Source of the DNA: an uncultured Bacteroidota bacterium
GTDB lineage: Bacteria > Bacteroidota > Bacteroidia > Flavobacteriales > Flavobacteriaceae
DNA: 5,068 nt
Reading direction: 5' to 3'
NCBI GenBank assembly: GCA_903888655.1
Contig: CAISUR010000271.1
Coordinates: forward strand, 1-5,068
The translations under genes and the position numbers were made by a program. Below, one piece after another: positions 1-5,068 of this stretch. Under the pieces are notes generated by a model that saw only the letters and a list, made by a program, of their open reading frames with translations, searched no databases and had not been told where the DNA came from. The first letter of the stretch is position 1. Every line of letters starts with the position of its first letter.

Positions 1-12
1 TTATTGGTGATG

Positions 13-42
13 AAAAAGGATAGTTGTAATTTTAGACAATCC
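13..42 (-). terminator. Candidate intrinsic terminator after the collagen-like lipoprotein gene
   Basis: Read on the minus strand, GGATTGT (42 down to 36) can pair with ACA and ATCC in the segment ending at 18. This gives a 7-bp stem with a 3-nt bulge and an 8-nt loop. The stem is followed directly by five T residues (17 down to 13). It lies about 33 bases past the lipoprotein stop codon and in the right orientation. The bulge and low GC content make it a weak example, so this is inference from shape and position only. Confidence 0.35.
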
Positions 43-74
43 AATAGTAATAAAACTTAAATTAAAATAAATAG

Positions 75-602
75 CTATTTCATTATTTTAGGATTTGTAT
101 CATCAATATTAAATGCTTTTATTACTTCGTTATAATTGGATGTATCTATTTGTTTTGATTTATTAATGAAATAACTTGGTAATATAACGATTCTAAATGT
201 CTGATTATTTAGATAGTTTGGGGTTAGTGCTAAATTATAAGTTCCTCCAGCATAAATGGTAAAATCTATTTTACTGAAATCATAATCATAATCCAAATCA
301 CCTTGAGTTAGATATAATGTTCTTGGGATTAATTGCCAAATAGGTGTACTTGAATCAATCGTCCCTGTTAATCTATAGACTAATATATTGTCTGAAACAT
401 ATATGGAAGGGCTTAATGTTCTATAAATGGTATATCCATTAGTCGAATCATACCCAAAGTTAACATTTTGAAGTTCTATGACCTGGCTTAATAGTCCGTC
501 TTGACCATTTTGTCCTGGTGCTCCCTGTGCACCTTGTGGACCTGTACATCCTTGTAGCCCTATCATCCCGATAAAAGCTATCAATAAAGTAATTTTTTTC
601 AT
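75..602 (-). CDS. Collagen-like repeat lipoprotein, small envelope protein
   Basis: This 175-residue protein is probably a secreted, lipid-anchored envelope protein of unknown function. Residues 1-18 form a lipoprotein signal peptide: MKK, a hydrophobic run, then the lipobox LQGC with Cys19 as the lipidated residue. Immediately after come five Gly-X-Y triplets (Gly21 to Gly36: GPQ, GAQ, GAP, GQN, GQD), a short collagen-like segment. The rest (about 37-175) is rich in Thr, Tyr, Asn and hydrophobic residues and looks beta-rich. Its features (NVNF, ILVYRLTG, IWQLIPRTLYL, FRIVILP) resemble the C-terminal domain of small collagen-like lipoproteins that I recall being common in flavobacteria. There is no acidic run just after Cys19, so a Bacteroidota surface-export signal is not evident and the protein may stay periplasm-facing. 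The start is fixed by the signal peptide. It is transcribed divergently from the DUF1543 gene. The lipoprotein call is firm; the role is unknown. Confidence 0.88.
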   Translation of the reverse strand: MKKITLLIAFIGMIGLQGCTGPQGAQGAPGQNGQDGLLSQVIELQNVNFGYDSTNGYTIYRTLSPSIYVSDNILVYRLTGTIDSSTPIWQLIPRTLYLTQGDLDYDYDFSKIDFTIYAGGTYNLALTPNYLNNQTFRIVILPSYFINKSKQIDTSNYNEVIKAFNIDDTNPKIMK

Positions 603-636
603 GATATTTTTTAAGTTTAAGTTGTAAAGATCTATT

Positions 637-667
637 CAATACTTATGCCAAAAGTTATATTTAACAA
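637..667 (-). promoter_or_regulatory. Possible Bacteroidota-type promoter for the lipoprotein gene
   Basis: On the minus strand a TTG (667-665, within TTTTG) is followed by exactly 19 bases and then TAAGTATTG (645-637), a degenerate match to the -7 element TAnnTTTG. The usual Bacteroidota arrangement is TTG, about 19 bases, then TAnnTTTG. A transcript starting near 630 would have a leader of roughly 28 nt before the ATG at 602. Spacing and position fit, but the -7 box is imperfect and such matches occur by chance in AT-rich DNA. Confidence 0.3.
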
Positions 668-674
668 AATTTTG

Positions 675-682
675 TACTTTTG
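675..682 (+). promoter_or_regulatory. -7 box TACTTTTG just upstream of the DUF1543 gene
   Basis: TACTTTTG matches the Bacteroidota -7 consensus TAnnTTTG at every fixed position and ends only 4 bases before the ATG at 687. I see no TTG at the expected -33 position (about 651-657). If the box is used, transcription would begin at or within a few bases of the start codon, giving a leaderless or near-leaderless mRNA. A six-base consensus is expected several times by chance in a window this AT-rich, so the call rests mainly on its location. Confidence 0.4.
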
Positions 683-686
683 AAAA

Positions 687-1250
687 ATGGAAAACGCAAA
701 TAAACTCTACATGATAATGCTCGGTTGTCGACCAAAAGGAAGATTTACTGAACAACACGACATCTTCTTTGGAATTGGAAAATCATTAAAAGAATTAATC
801 CCAAATATGAAAGCTTTTTGGCCAGAAGCCAAGGGACAAATTCATATTGATGCTTGGCGAGAAGTTACTGCTGTTGCTGATTTTAAAATTGAAGTTGTTG
901 CAAAAGGAACAGCAACGGAATCAAAGTTTCAACTGTTTTTTATCAATCTCGGCGGTTATAAAGAAAATGAATTTGAAGAGTACCATTATAAAGTTTTGGC
1001 TGTTGGAGATTCCTTATCTGATGCAACCAAAATAGCAAAAGCAACATCATTCTATAAACATTTTGGATTTAAAGGTGCTACTTCGCATATTGATGATAAA
1101 TTTGGAGTAGATATAGACGATTTATATAATGTAAAAGAAATTTTATCACTAAATTTGATAGAACAATTTGAATTACAAATTACTCCTATAGAAAATCTAA
1201 TAGAAGACAAATTGCACATTGGATATTTGAAAATAGATAAGATAGTTTAA
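687..1250 (+). CDS. DUF1543 domain-containing protein (tandem two-copy form)
   Basis: This 187-residue soluble protein has no signal peptide or membrane segment. Its N-terminal part (KLYMIMLGCRPKGR then FTEQHDIFFGIG, residues 6-31) is the recognisable signature of DUF1543, a family whose biochemical role is unknown. An internal duplication is visible. Copy 1 (about 6-63) has a hydrophobic strand plus LG, then TEQH (21-24), FFGIG, and later HID (53-55). Copy 2 (about 81-148) repeats the order with FFINLGG, EEYH (97-100), VLAVG, and HID (134-136). The paired E/H and HID residues are therefore the likeliest functional or structural positions. Met9 and Met11 are alternative starts, but using either would remove part of the first conserved strand, so 687 is preferred despite the close -7 box. 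It is divergent from the lipoprotein gene; an 85-base gap separates it from the next ORF on the same strand. Family assignment is good; function is unknown. Confidence 0.88.
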   Translation: MENANKLYMIMLGCRPKGRFTEQHDIFFGIGKSLKELIPNMKAFWPEAKGQIHIDAWREVTAVADFKIEVVAKGTATESKFQLFFINLGGYKENEFEEYHYKVLAVGDSLSDATKIAKATSFYKHFGFKGATSHIDDKFGVDIDDLYNVKEILSLNLIEQFELQITPIENLIEDKLHIGYLKIDKIV

Positions 1251-1271
1251 TATAAAAGTTCTCGATACTTC

Positions 1272-1299
1272 ACAATCATTTTCTATCATAAGTGATTGT
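1272..1299 (+). other. Intergenic stem-loop between the DUF1543 gene and the small basic ORF
   Basis: Bases 1272-1281 can pair with 1290-1299 to form a 10-bp stem, including one G-U pair (1279 with 1292), around an 8-nt loop. It lies 21 bases after the DUF1543 stop. It is not followed by a T run, so it is not a classical intrinsic terminator. It could be a 3'-end stabiliser, a weak terminator or chance. I see no TAnnTTTG promoter between it and the downstream ORF. Confidence 0.35.
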
Positions 1300-1335
1300 T
1301 CAACCCGAACAGACGTTACTACAAAACAAAAAACA

Positions 1336-1476
1336 ATGGGCAGAAATAACGAACGAAACATAAAAGCACACAACGACAAACTTCATAAAGAGCAAGATAA
1401 AGCAAAGGCTAAAAAAGTAGCTCGTGAAGAAAAATTAAAAGAAATTGTAAGAAAGTTTAATGAAAATAAGACATGA
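1336..1476 (+). CDS. Small, highly basic 46-residue hypothetical protein upstream of ychJ
   Basis: An ATG at 1336 opens 46 codons ending in TGA at 1474-1476, just 6 bp before the ychJ start. The product begins MGRNNERNIKAHNDKLHKEQ and is dominated by charged residues: 11 Lys, 4 Arg, 6 Glu and 2 Asp, for a net charge of about +7 without His. It has no Cys, no hydrophobic run and no signal peptide. The middle (about 15-41) should form a lone amphipathic or coiled helix with alternating K/E and A/L/V/I. The tight spacing and shared direction suggest co-transcription with ychJ. The strongly basic composition would suit nucleic-acid or ribosome contact, but that is speculation. I do not recognise a named family. 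There is no in-frame upstream start and no obvious Shine-Dalgarno sequence, as is usual in this phylum. It is probably real, but short enough to need homolog support. Confidence 0.62.
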   Translation: MGRNNERNIKAHNDKLHKEQDKAKAKKVAREEKLKEIVRKFNENKT

Positions 1477-1482
1477 AACGTT

Positions 1483-1854
1483 ATGACTATTTGCTATTGT
1501 GGAAACCACTTACCTTTTGAAAAATGCTGTCAACCTTATATAAAGGGTTTGATTAAAGCTCCTACCGCTGGAGCATTAATGCGATCAAGATACAGTGCTT
1601 ATGCTACTGGAGATGCTGATTATTTAATTGCTACAACTCATAGCTCTACTAGAAAATTGTATAATAAAAAAGAAATTCTAACTCGTTCACAAAATAACCA
1701 ATGGTGTCATTTAGAGATTCTTGAAGTTACTCCAAACACGGTTACTTTTAAAGCTCATTATATTGACAACCACAAAAAAGAACAAATTCACTATGAAAAA
1801 TCGACCTTTATCTTTGAAGATGGCAGTTGGTTTTATGTTGATGGTGAGTATTGA
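1483..1854 (+). CDS. ychJ: YchJ family protein with one N-terminal SEC-C metal-binding motif
   Basis: This 123-residue cytosolic protein has two parts. Residues 4-16 are a SEC-C motif: C4-x-C6, eight residues, then C15-C16, a four-cysteine Zn-binding pattern like that at the SecA C-terminus. Residues about 30-121 form the YchJ middle domain, with the conserved LMRSRYSAYATGDADYLI (32-49), TTH (51-53), QW (73-74) and the closing EKSTFIFEDGSWFYVDG. This matches Escherichia coli YchJ up to its Y(V/I)DG motif. The E. coli protein continues into a second C-terminal SEC-C motif that is absent here, and the gene ends in TGA two codons after that point. The fold of this domain is NTF2-like by family knowledge; the biochemical function is not established. 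It follows the small basic ORF by 6 bp and runs tail-to-tail into the Mg2+ ATPase gene. The family call is firm; the symbol is used by homology. Confidence 0.9.
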   Translation: MTICYCGNHLPFEKCCQPYIKGLIKAPTAGALMRSRYSAYATGDADYLIATTHSSTRKLYNKKEILTRSQNNQWCHLEILEVTPNTVTFKAHYIDNHKKEQIHYEKSTFIFEDGSWFYVDGEY

Positions 1855-1856
1855 TT

Positions 1857-1887
1857 TCCTTTAAGCACTTCTATATTTCTTAAAGAA
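1857..1887. terminator. Possible weak bidirectional hairpin at the ychJ / mgtA convergent ends
   Basis: CTTTAAG (1859-1865) and CTTAAAG (1879-1885) are perfect inverted copies separated by 13 bases. Allowing one bulged C, the stem gains a further base pair or two outward (1856-1857 with 1886-1887). It covers the 6-bp gap between the convergent stops and the last mgtA codons. It has no good T run on either side and low stability, so a role in ending either transcript is only a suggestion. Confidence 0.22.
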
Positions 1888-4383
1888 CCATACCTTTAAT
1901 AAATCTGCTGTAATAATATATACTGCAACAATACTCAATAATATCCCGAGATTAAATAAAGGGATTGGTACTAATCCTAATTCGTTTGCAAATGGCATAT
2001 AGGGTAATCCTAAAGTTAGCACCAATCCAAAGATACTTAACAAGGTTAAATAGGTTCCTGGTTTACTTTTAAAGAAATTCTTATGGGTTCTAATAATGAA
2101 TAGAATAAATAATTCCGTAAGAATGGATTCTACAAACCAACTTGTTTGAAAAGCAGCTTCTTTTACTTTTAAGACATACAACATAGTTAAAAAAGTAATC
2201 ACATCAAAGATAGAACTATGAATTCCGAAAATTACCATGTAGTTTCTAATGAATTTTAAATCCCATTTGCCGGGTCTATCCAATTGTTCTTCGTCAACAT
2301 TATCGGAAGCTACGGCTAGATAAGGAAAATCGGTAATAAAATTGGTTAGCAATATTTGTTTTGGAAGCATCGGTAAAAAAGGAAGCAATAGCGAAGCAAT
2401 GGCAACGCTGAACATATTTCCGAAAGTAGAACCTGTATTTATAAAAATATATTTTAAGGTATTGGCAAATGTTTTTCTTCCTTCCACAATTCCGTCTGCC
2501 AAAACCATTAATGTTTTTTCCATCAACACAAAATCGGCGGCTTCTCTAGCAACATCTACCGAATTGGAAACCGAAATTCCCACATCGGCGGCATTGATAG
2601 CCGACACATCATTGATTCCATCACCCATATAAGCAACCGTATAGGTTTTGCGCAACGCCTGAATGATACGCTCTTTTTGTTGCGGTTCAACTTCGGCAAA
2701 AATGTGCGTTTTTTTTACCAATTCCTTTAAAGCTTCGGGACTGGTATTGAACAATTCTTCGCCTGTCATTACTACAGGTTCTGGTATTCCAATTTTGAGA
2801 GCAATTGATCGAGCTACATTTTTATTGTCACCAGTAATAATTTTCAAACCCACTTTAAGTTTCTTTAACTCATTTAAGGTTTCGATAATACCTTCTTTCA
2901 CTGGATCTTCTAGCAGAATAAAACCAGCAAAAACCATATTGGTTTCATCTTCTTTTGTAATGCTATCCGTAGTAATATTTTTATAACAAATAGCTATAGC
3001 ACGCAAACCACCCATACCAAATTGAGTGTAATTATTCTCTATGACCTCTTTATGAGAATCAATCGCTTCAACAGTGCCATTGGATAATTGCACTTGAGTA
3101 CAAATGCTCAAAATTTGCGTATAAGCTCCTTTGCAAATTATTTTTTTGCCTGAATCCAAAGCAATAGCAATACTCAATCTCTTACGAATAAAATCATAAG
3201 GCACCTCGCCTATCTTTTTAGGTTGCACTTTTATATCAAGTTGTAATGCTTTCAAAGCATCATCAATCGGATTATCATAACCCGATTCAAAAGAGGCATT
3301 CCAATAGGCAAGTTCTTTTACTGTTTCACTCTCAACATCAAAACCATCTACAATCTTTGAAACTTTAATGGCACCTTCTGTGATAGTTCCTGTTTTATCA
3401 GTGCAAAGTAAATTGACTTCTCCTAGATTCTGAATAGAAGCCAGTTTTTTTACAATTACTTTTTTGGCTAACATTCTTTTCGCCCCTGCGCTCATAGCTA
3501 TGGTTGTAATGGCTGGTAACAACTCGGGTGCCATTCCTACAGCAAGTGCAAGAGCAAAAAGTGCCGATTCAATCACACTTTTATGATTCAATAAATTAAC
3601 CACTAGAATAAAAAAGGAAAGTACTAATGTGATTTTCATCAAAAAATACCCAAAATCTTTAATTCCTTTTTCAAAAGTAGTTTCTACAACCATGTTAGCA
3701 CTTTGAGCAATGCTACCAAAAATGGTTTCGTTACCCGTATTGATGACTACTGCTTTGGCATTTCCACTTACAATGTTGGCACCTTCCCAGAGGCAATTGG
3801 TTCTTTTAGACAATTCGGTGTGTTGATCCAATACGCCTACTTCTTTACGAACAGGATAGGATTCTCCTGTTAAACTGGCTTCGTTGACATTGAGTTCGTT
3901 GGCTTCAACCAATAAACAATCTGCCGGAATCATATCTCCAGCTTTTAAGACAATGATGTCGCCACAAACAATATCGGTAGCTACAATTTCTTTGACTAGG
4001 CCATCGCGTAACACATTAGTCTTTAAAGAAATCATCGATTGAAGTTTCTCTACTACTTTGCTGGCGTTGCGTTCTTGAAAGAAACTCATCAAGCCCGTTG
4101 AGATTACTATAAATAGAATGATAAACACATCGGAAGTATCGCCCAAGAAAGCCGAAAGAATCACAGCACCAATAAGCAATAACATCAATGGACTTTTGAA
4201 TTGCCCAATAAAAAGTGTAACATCTTTGCTAAAAGCCGATTTTGTTTTTTTACGCTGTCCCAATTGCGAAAGTACTTTAGCTGCAACCGATGAAGACAAT
4301 CCTTTATCAGAAGTATTAAGTTGCTTGAACCAATACAACGCATCAAATTGCCAAAAACTAGAAGGTGAAGAAGGAGTTTCCAT
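1861..4383 (-). CDS. mgtA: Magnesium-translocating P-type ATPase (MgtA/MgtB class, P3B)
   Basis: This 840-residue inner-membrane pump should import Mg2+ at the cost of ATP. The P-type motifs are in order: TGES (172-175) in the actuator domain, PELLP (286-290) in TM4, the phosphorylation motif DKTGT with Asp329, KGA (418-420) in the nucleotide domain, DPVKE (493-497), TGDN (517-520) and the hinge GDGIND (587-592). Hydrophobic segments fit ten helices: about 55-79, 84-102, 246-265, 272-292, 641-669, 676-693, 715-738, 748-764, 778-796 and 808-829. Subfamily evidence is DNVDEEQ...RPGKWD (694-708) and GIHSSIFDVITF (720-731), which closely resemble enterobacterial MgtA/MgtB and differ from Ca2+ pumps. 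N681, D685 and D694 in or at TM6 are candidate ion-path residues. E. coli MgtA is about 898 residues; the shortfall is partly a shorter N-terminal tail. No break is seen. It has a long non-coding upstream region and no evident partner such as MgtC nearby. Regulation by Mg2+ is expected but no leader riboswitch is recognised. Confidence 0.95.
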   Translation of the reverse strand: METPSSPSSFWQFDALYWFKQLNTSDKGLSSSVAAKVLSQLGQRKKTKSAFSKDVTLFIGQFKSPLMLLLIGAVILSAFLGDTSDVFIILFIVISTGLMSFFQERNASKVVEKLQSMISLKTNVLRDGLVKEIVATDIVCGDIIVLKAGDMIPADCLLVEANELNVNEASLTGESYPVRKEVGVLDQHTELSKRTNCLWEGANIVSGNAKAVVINTGNETIFGSIAQSANMVVETTFEKGIKDFGYFLMKITLVLSFFILVVNLLNHKSVIESALFALALAVGMAPELLPAITTIAMSAGAKRMLAKKVIVKKLASIQNLGEVNLLCTDKTGTITEGAIKVSKIVDGFDVESETVKELAYWNASFESGYDNPIDDALKALQLDIKVQPKKIGEVPYDFIRKRLSIAIALDSGKKIICKGAYTQILSICTQVQLSNGTVEAIDSHKEVIENNYTQFGMGGLRAIAICYKNITTDSITKEDETNMVFAGFILLEDPVKEGIIETLNELKKLKVGLKIITGDNKNVARSIALKIGIPEPVVMTGEELFNTSPEALKELVKKTHIFAEVEPQQKERIIQALRKTYTVAYMGDGINDVSAINAADVGISVSNSVDVAREAADFVLMEKTLMVLADGIVEGRKTFANTLKYIFINTGSTFGNMFSVAIASLLLPFLPMLPKQILLTNFITDFPYLAVASDNVDEEQLDRPGKWDLKFIRNYMVIFGIHSSIFDVITFLTMLYVLKVKEAAFQTSWFVESILTELFILFIIRTHKNFFKSKPGTYLTLLSIFGLVLTLGLPYMPFANELGLVPIPLFNLGILLSIVAVYIITADLLKVWFFKKYRSA

Positions 4384-4488
4384 GCTTTATTTTTTATAAA
4401 ATTAATTGTTTAAAGGCAAAGGCACATTAAATTTACTTTTTCTGCTATCAGCTACAAATAAATCTTCATTGATTTTTTGAAGAATTTC

Positions 4489-4502
4489 TATTTAGCTAAA
4501 TA
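4489..4502. promoter_or_regulatory. 14-bp perfect palindrome upstream of mgtA, possible operator
   Basis: TATTTAGCTAAATA is a perfect palindrome whose near edge lies about 106 bp upstream of the mgtA start codon. Dyads of this size are typical binding sites for dimeric regulators. No regulator gene is in the window, and an AT-rich palindrome can arise by chance, so the operator role is inference. Confidence 0.25.
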
Positions 4503-4520
4503 AAATATTTTTGTGTATCA

Positions 4521-4660
4521 TACCATTTAATCTTTGAATTTACTGTGTTATCTTGCTAGCTCCATATTGTCACCCCGACTGCAGTCGAGGAGCTTATATG
4601 ACTTCGACTGCGCTCTGTCTGACAAAAATAGTATACCAGTAAATTTAAAGATTAAACGGA
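4521..4660. repeat. Nested inverted-repeat element (MITE-like or dispersed palindromic repeat)
   Basis: The outer arms 4523-4545 and 4637-4659 are inverted copies matching at 21 of 23 positions; as plus-strand RNA one mismatch becomes a G-U pair. Inside them, arms 4567-4590 and 4602-4625 match at 18 of 24 positions, including perfect TTGTCA/TGACAA ends and a perfect 8-base GCAGTCGA block, around an 11-nt loop. The inner part is far more GC-rich (CGACTGC, GCAGTCGA) than its surroundings. From memory, GC-rich palindromes with a CGACTGCGCTC core recur between genes in flavobacterial genomes. ATCA occurs at 4517-4520 and again at 4661-4664, exactly flanking 4521-4660, so it could be a 4-bp target duplication, though a match that short may be chance. 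No transposase is encoded. The element could act as a transcript-end structure or be a mobile-element relic. Confidence 0.6.
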
Positions 4661-4838
4661 ATCAATTATTTTTTAGAGATGAAAATATATTTGTTTATTC
4701 AAACATAGAAAATGGACTATATTTACACAATGAATAATTTTTATTACTTGTAAATATAACTTATTTTAGATTACACTTTAATATGTTAATTTTGAATAAA
4801 TAATAGGAAGTAAATATCTTAATTTTATAACAATCAAA

Positions 4839-5068
4839 TTACAGAATCAAAAAGCGTCCTTTTCCACTATCAAATTTGATGTTTTCGTCTTTAAAGAGAC
4901 TATCAAAAATACAACTCGAAATCAAATTACAAGGTTGATCTTGAACAACATTATTTTCAGTCATTACAATCATTTCGTCTGAAAGTTGAATGGCTAAATC
5001 AATATCGTGAGTAGAGAATAAAATACATTTATTAGTTTATTGAGACAGTTTTTTCAATAATTTGAAAA
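4839..5068 (-). pseudogene. ABC transporter ATP-binding protein (FecE/BtuD-like), C-terminal part, interrupted by an in-frame stop
   Basis: Only the 3' end of this gene lies in the window; the rest continues beyond 5068. On the minus strand the reading frame gives FKLLKKLSQ, then TAA (5039-5037), then 65 codons from TNKCILFSTHDIDLAIQLSD to GKGRFLIL and a final TAA (4841-4839). STHD is the H-loop (switch) of an ABC ATPase, and the text around it resembles the ATPases of iron-siderophore, haem or cobalamin importers (FecCD/BtuCD type). Both sides of the internal TAA are in the same frame and read as one continuous family sequence. A single substitution, such as Glu GAA to TAA, would explain it. 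Translation ending there would lose the H-loop histidine needed for ATP hydrolysis, so the gene is likely inactive unless the stop is a sequencing error or is read through. The Walker A, Walker B and signature motifs are outside the window. Confidence 0.75.

Larger units (their letters stand above)
4384..4838. other. 455-base non-coding region upstream of mgtA
   Basis: I see no convincing gene here. The half next to mgtA (4384-4520) presumably holds its promoter and leader. I find only imperfect -7 matches there: TGCCTTTG (4424-4417, minus) and TTTATTTG (4462-4455, minus), neither with a TTG at the right distance. It also contains a 6-bp stem (4463-4468 with 4478-4483) and a 14-bp palindrome (4489-4502). 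The middle (about 4521-4660) is the nested inverted repeat described separately. The rest (4661-4838) is very AT-rich with no ORF of note. It contains a perfect plus-strand TAnnTTTG (4787-4794) that has no gene downstream on that strand. Confidence 0.6.

Noticed and set aside
69..80. 12-bp palindrome AAATAGCTATTT at the lipoprotein stop codon
   Set aside because: It overlaps the stop codon, is AT-rich with no loop for a terminator, and has no T tract. Dyads this short are expected in such sequence.
1197..1379. Minus-strand open frame of 60 codons with a hydrophobic look
   Set aside because: It overlaps the DUF1543 end and the start of the small basic ORF in antisense and shows no family features. 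It is best explained as a shadow.
2342..4399. Three plus-strand open frames (2342-2632, 2663-2986, 4118-4399) inside mgtA
   Set aside because: They lie antisense to a well-conserved P-type ATPase and have the Ser/Ile-rich composition typical of reverse-complement shadows.
4384..4520. Mg2+-sensing riboswitch upstream of mgtA
   Set aside because: I looked for extended stems in the minus-strand leader and found only a 6-bp hairpin (4463-4468 with 4478-4483). Nothing resembles known Mg2+ leader structures.
4534..4737. Plus-strand open frame of 67 codons
   Set aside because: It runs straight through the nested inverted-repeat element, has no recognisable domain, and its residues reflect the palindrome and AT-rich DNA. 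It is most likely a chance ORF.
4787..4794. Perfect TAnnTTTG (TAATTTTG) on the plus strand
   Set aside because: There is no TTG at the right distance and no plus-strand gene follows. Several such matches are expected by chance in a window this AT-rich. An antisense RNA to the ATPase 3' end cannot be excluded but is unsupported.
4832..4931. 12-base direct repeat AATCAAATTACA at 4832-4843 and 4920-4931
   Set aside because: It is a short, AT-rich repeat with one copy inside coding sequence and the other over the stop codon. No attachment-site or mobile context is seen, so chance is adequate.

Overview
The window reads as chromosomal DNA of a member of the Bacteroidota, most likely a Flavobacterium-like flavobacterium. 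The evidence is the strongly AT-rich composition, starts with no clear Shine-Dalgarno sequence, a TAnnTTTG-type -7 element next to one gene, and the kinds of proteins encoded. These include a collagen-like lipoprotein with a flavobacterial C-terminal domain, a short one-motif YchJ protein, and a FecE-like ATPase tail. Genus is an inference from sequence character, not a database match.

Layout. Positions 75-602 (minus) encode a small lipoprotein with a short collagen-like Gly-X-Y stretch; a candidate intrinsic terminator lies beyond its stop at 13-42. It diverges from a DUF1543 protein at 687-1250 (plus), whose two halves look like tandem copies of one domain. Next on the plus strand come a 46-codon, very basic small ORF (1336-1476) and, 6 bp later, a YchJ-family protein with one SEC-C metal-binding motif (1483-1854). 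These two are spaced like an operon. Converging on them with only 6 bp between stops is a full-length P-type ATPase of the MgtA/MgtB magnesium-importer class (1861-4383, minus). A 455-base non-coding stretch (4384-4838) follows. It holds a 14-bp perfect palindrome and a nested inverted repeat (about 4521-4660) that looks like a small non-autonomous or dispersed repeat. The right edge (4839-5068, minus) carries the C-terminal end of a FecE/BtuD-like ABC-transporter ATPase interrupted by an in-frame TAA just before its H-loop, so it is probably a pseudogene.

The genes do not form one pathway. The window is mostly ordinary housekeeping and accessory chromosome: an envelope lipoprotein, proteins of unknown function, a Mg2+ importer, and a broken metal or cofactor importer ATPase. 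I see no rRNA, tRNA, CRISPR array, transposase or phage gene, and no convincing undescribed multi-gene system. The points most worth a second look are the interrupted ATPase, the nested inverted-repeat element, the small basic ORF coupled to ychJ, and the -7 box that abuts the DUF1543 start codon.
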